A model generated the notes under the pieces. The model worked only from the letters and a program-made list of their open reading frames with translations, was not told the origin of the DNA and made no database searches. From an uncultured Dehalococcoidia bacterium (lineage in GTDB: Bacteria > Chloroflexota > Dehalococcoidia > Lucifugimonadales > UBA3495): a stretch of DNA of 64,000 bases. Positions 61,779 to 64,000 of the stretch are shown piece after piece. The stretch spans positions 744,001-808,000 of the forward strand of contig OY282456.1 of the NCBI GenBank assembly GCA_958296225.1, read 5' to 3'. Each line of letters begins with the position of its first letter. Positions within the stretch are counted from its first letter, which is position 1. The position numbers and the translations under genes were made by a program.

Positions 61779-62808
61779 GATACCCTTTACCTCCTTGAAA
61801 GGTCACGTAGAACAGCAACCGGCCTCTTTCCAGCTCCTTCCTGGCTGACCGGCGCTCAGGCATATCAATCCGCCCCAGAATTTCTCTCCCGGCTTTAACG
61901 TCGATTTTGATGGTCGTCTTCCCCTGGTTCTTTTTATCTCGCTCAACTGAAAAGATTGGACCTTTGTTGTCTGAATCCGACGCGATTTCGAGGATTTCCT
62001 GGAACGGTATGATATACGCTTTGTCGAAAAAGACTTGCATATAGTAATGCCGCACACCGAAATTCTGAATCCAGCGATTTACCAGAGCCAAATCCTCCAG
62101 CTTTGGCGTAATGCTCAAGTACGCCCTGGTCCGTAGAATTTTCATCTGCTCTTTGAGCGACCGTAGCAAATCGGTCAATTCGCGCAATTGCTGTGTGGAT
62201 GACCAGTTGGTCAGGTTGAAGCTTAATTCCCGGAACGTGTCCGGTGTTGCGTTTCGCACCATTTCGTATATGTGCGGTCGCCTTTGTGAAAGCAGCCCGG
62301 AGTACGGTTCTTCGAGAATCCGCCGCTGTATTTGCATACACTCAGATTCCGCATCGCGCGTCCTGATTTCCATGAACGACGAGTACTTTTGCGCCAAAAA
62401 GCTGCTTGACCTGACTTCGATGGCGGCTACCGCCTGTTGAACGAATTGGGTGTCATCCAAATCGTAAGGCCGGTTGTCGGGCAAATCAGACCGCCGGTAA
62501 ATCAGAATGTCCGGCTTTTTGCCAACTGTGTTCAGCTCTTCCTGATATGCGGCGTAAAATTCACGAAACCCCGGGTCTCCGGCAGATATGCTATCGTCCC
62601 TGCCGTACTGGACAGCGCGGTATTCGCCGGAGTGCTCGTTGATGGCGGCGAGCGCTATTTGCTCAGCCCAATTGCCCTGTTCCTTATTGGTGAGGAATTC
62701 GGAGTTCGCCAATGTTGGCAAACGGCCGCCAACCTCGATTTCGGTATCAATTTCAAATGGGGTGGCTTGAATCAGCCGGAGGATAGTGTCGCGGTAACTT
62801 TCAGGCAT
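61738..62808 (-). CDS. AccI family restriction endonuclease
   Basis: 356 residues from the ATG at 62808; the frame is open to 62880 without family sequence. It follows the AccI endonuclease family: RDTILRLIQATPFE, NWAEQIALAAINEHS, the PDILIYRRSDLPD segment (D100) and AVAAIEVRSSSFLAQKYSSF (E131, with Arg133 at the third position of the D...ExK-like site, as in the family). AccI cuts GT-MK-AC; whether this enzyme shares that specificity cannot be read here. It and the methylase form a complete type II pair. Confidence 0.88.
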   Translation of the reverse strand: MPESYRDTILRLIQATPFEIDTEIEVGGRLPTLANSEFLTNKEQGNWAEQIALAAINEHSGEYRAVQYGRDDSISAGDPGFREFYAAYQEELNTVGKKPDILIYRRSDLPDNRPYDLDDTQFVQQAVAAIEVRSSSFLAQKYSSFMEIRTRDAESECMQIQRRILEEPYSGLLSQRRPHIYEMVRNATPDTFRELSFNLTNWSSTQQLRELTDLLRSLKEQMKILRTRAYLSITPKLEDLALVNRWIQNFGVRHYYMQVFFDKAYIIPFQEILEIASDSDNKGPIFSVERDKKNQGKTTIKIDVKAGREILGRIDMPERRSARKELERGRLLFYVTFQGGKGYLDQAVFLDEIINA

Positions 62809-62897
62809 GGTTGAATCTCTCAAGGAGGAGCGCGGCGGGAGGATCCCGGCGTGGCGCGATTGCGTGGGGGCTGCTGCCAATGCGTTATCATAACTAC

Positions 62898-62903
62898 ATT
62901 ATA
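62898..62903 (-). promoter_or_regulatory. -10 box for the AccI-type operon
   Basis: A perfect TATAAT on the minus strand (62903-62898), 90 bases before the endonuclease start. No clear -35 box, so confidence is limited. Confidence 0.45.
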
Positions 62904-62921
62904 GCCGCAAACCCATTGCCA

Positions 62922-62951
62922 TTGACCGCGCGGCCTGTCAGTACCTACAAT
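62922..62951 (+). promoter_or_regulatory. Promoter for the rhodanese gene
   Basis: TTGACC (62922-62927), an 18-base spacer and TACAAT (62946-62951), 29 bases before the start codon at 62981. CAGGAG (62969-62974) precedes the ATG. Confidence 0.65.
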
Positions 62952-62980
62952 CCCCCCAACCAATCCCCAGGAGCCGCGCC

Positions 62981-63817
62981 ATGACTACCCCCGCCGACAA
63001 CTACGCGCATCCCGAATACCTGACCGACCCGGAGTGGGTGGCCGCCCATCTGGATGACCCCAACGTGGTCGTCCTGGACTGCAACAACAATGACGCCTGG
63101 CAGCGGGGGCATATTCCCGGCGCCGTGGTCGTTCCCGACAACTGGGCCAAAGACCCGACCACCAACCGGCAGCACGTGATGACTCCCGACCAGTTCAAGG
63201 CGATGGCCGAGGGCATGGGCGTCGGCGACGATACGGCCGTGGTTACTTATGACCACGCGCAGGGCCTGACCGCGGCCCGGATGTGGTGGGTGTTCAACTA
63301 CTACGGCCACCGCAACGTGATGGTGCTCAACGGCGGCTGGCGGCAGTGGGTGGCCGCCGGGCAGTCCGTTGACTTCGGGCGGGCGCGTCCGCCGGCGCCG
63401 GTCACGTTCACGCCGCGCGCCGACGAATCCTATATCGCTACCGGCGACGAGCTGAAAGCCGCCTGCACCCTAGACGATGTAGTGGTGTGGGACGTGCGCA
63501 GCGATGCCGAATGGGACGGCACTGCCGGGAATTATCGCAACCGGCGCCCCGGCCACATCCCCGGGGCCGTGCATCTGGAATGGTTCCACCTGGTGGACCG
63601 GCATACCCACAGGTTCAAGCCGGCGGCAGAGATCCGGCGCATCCTGACGGAGCACGGCATCACGCCCGACAAGACCGCCTACTCTTATTGACAGGCCGGC
63701 ATCCGTGCGGCGCACGGCAACTTTGTACTCCGCCTCGTCGGCTTTGAGAACGCCAGGAATTACGACGCATCCATGGGCGAATGGGCGAACCGGGACGATA
63801 CGCCTTTGAGCGTCTAG
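62981..63817 (+). CDS. Two-domain rhodanese sulfurtransferase, candidate selenoprotein (Sec237)
   Basis: If UGA at 63689-63691 is read as selenocysteine, the frame gives 278 residues to TAG 63815-63817, the usual size of a thiosulfate/3-mercaptopyruvate sulfurtransferase. Two rhodanese domains are seen: an inactive N-terminal one (DPEWVAAHL, NGGWRQW) and a C-terminal one (VWDVRSDAEWDG, GHIPGAVHLEW) whose active-site loop reads Y-U-Q-A-G-I-R where other family members have Cys. The downstream FVLRLVGFENARNYDASM and EWANRDDTPLSV are fully conserved. Without recoding, the product ends at residue 236 and lacks its active site. A cysteine-to-stop mutation is the alternative. Confidence 0.65.
63692..63717 (+). 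promoter_or_regulatory. Candidate bacterial SECIS hairpin
   Basis: Directly after the UGA, a 6-bp stem CCGTGC (63703-63708) with GCACGG (63712-63717) closes a GGC loop starting with G. The loop begins 17 bases after the UGA, inside the 16-37 range described for bacterial SECIS elements. The stem is short, so this supports but does not prove Sec insertion. Confidence 0.45.
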
Positions 63818-63824
63818 TTCGTCG

Positions 63825-64000
63825 ATGGCGCGGAAAGTCAAGATACGGCGGGTGGTCGATGGCGACTCGCTGGAAGTGCAGTACGGCGGGTTTTTCAGCT
63901 TTCTGCGCCGGCCCTTTCCGGTGCGGCTCTACGCTATTGACGCGCCCGAACTGGCGCAGCCCTATGGCCGGGAGGCGGCGCAGGAGCTGGCGTCGCTGGT
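63825..64000 (+). CDS. Thermonuclease family protein (SNase-like), 3' end missing
   Basis: The first 58 residues from ATG 63825 to the window edge. The staphylococcal-nuclease-like pattern is clear: KIRRVVDGDSLEVQYGGFF, then VRLYAIDAPELAQPYGREAA. The Asp-Gly-Asp turn and the Arg-Leu-x-x-Ile-Asp-Ala-Pro-Glu segment hold catalytic residues of the fold. No signal peptide is seen at this start, although many relatives are exported. It begins 7 bases after the rhodanese stop. Confidence 0.85.
   Translation, partial: MARKVKIRRVVDGDSLEVQYGGFFSFLRRPFPVRLYAIDAPELAQPYGREAAQELASL

Overview
The window looks like a GC-rich (about 62%) bacterial chromosome, most likely an uncultivated Chloroflexota lineage. 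That placement is an inference from gene content: a SUF iron-sulfur operon with paired SufU scaffolds, a chlorite-dismutase-type HemQ, LLM flavin oxidoreductases, a DUF885 protein, many Uma2-type (DUF820) nucleases and EEGREEG-tailed membrane proteins. No rRNA or universal single-copy marker long enough to settle it is present beyond rplJ/rplL and enolase.

Layout. 1-2080: TRAP transporter small and large permeases. 3296-5582: alpha/beta hydrolase, ferritin, DinB-like protein and a DUF4377 protein. 5579-13255 (minus): a suf operon in the order sufB-sufC-(three PaREP1/HEPN-like paralogues)-sufD-sufS-sufU-sufU, with a clear promoter and a palindrome over the start site. 13780-14762: rplJ-rplL with a leader attenuator. 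14895-16040: atypical SDR plus EthD-like protein. 16135-20887: UvrD remnant, DUF885 protein, Uma2 remnant, and an AAA ATPase overlapped by a TOPRIM/DUF4276-like gene. 20891-24453 (minus): tRNA-Ser(GCU), miaB, an ADP-ribosyltransferase (ART) exoenzyme-like gene and an N-terminally extended nadA. 24603-31662: bicupin, eno-rsmG, HemQ and five Uma2 genes, four of them in tandem with the last frameshifted. 32207-35029: a secreted leucine-rich-repeat protein, followed by a broken surface-protein tail. 35723-43443: folP-folK, an acyl-CoA carboxylase beta subunit, an LLM oxidoreductase, rarA, an arrestin-like protein and a Cys-less isochorismatase-like protein.

43667-53593 is a decaying accessory region: a frameshifted IS4-type transposase, an IS1-type element, a large helicase/N6-methyltransferase wreck, a LexA-type wHTH protein, a frameshifted GLUG-repeat secreted protein and a frameshifted antitoxin-like gene. 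53685-55589 is acetyl-CoA synthetase. 56280-62808 is a defence island: a MazF/PemK toxin, a 1056-residue type ISP/IIG-like restriction-modification protein, and an AccI-type methylase/endonuclease pair. The window closes with a two-domain rhodanese and a partial thermonuclease.

The most striking signal is at 62981-63817. The rhodanese frame stays open past a TGA that sits exactly where the catalytic cysteine of the active-site loop belongs (U-Q-A-G-I-R), and a GC hairpin lies at bacterial SECIS spacing just downstream. This suggests a selenocysteine sulfurtransferase. Other notable items are the PaREP1 trio inside the suf operon, the ART-nadA coupling, and a 116-bp miniature inverted-repeat element present twice with relatives elsewhere.
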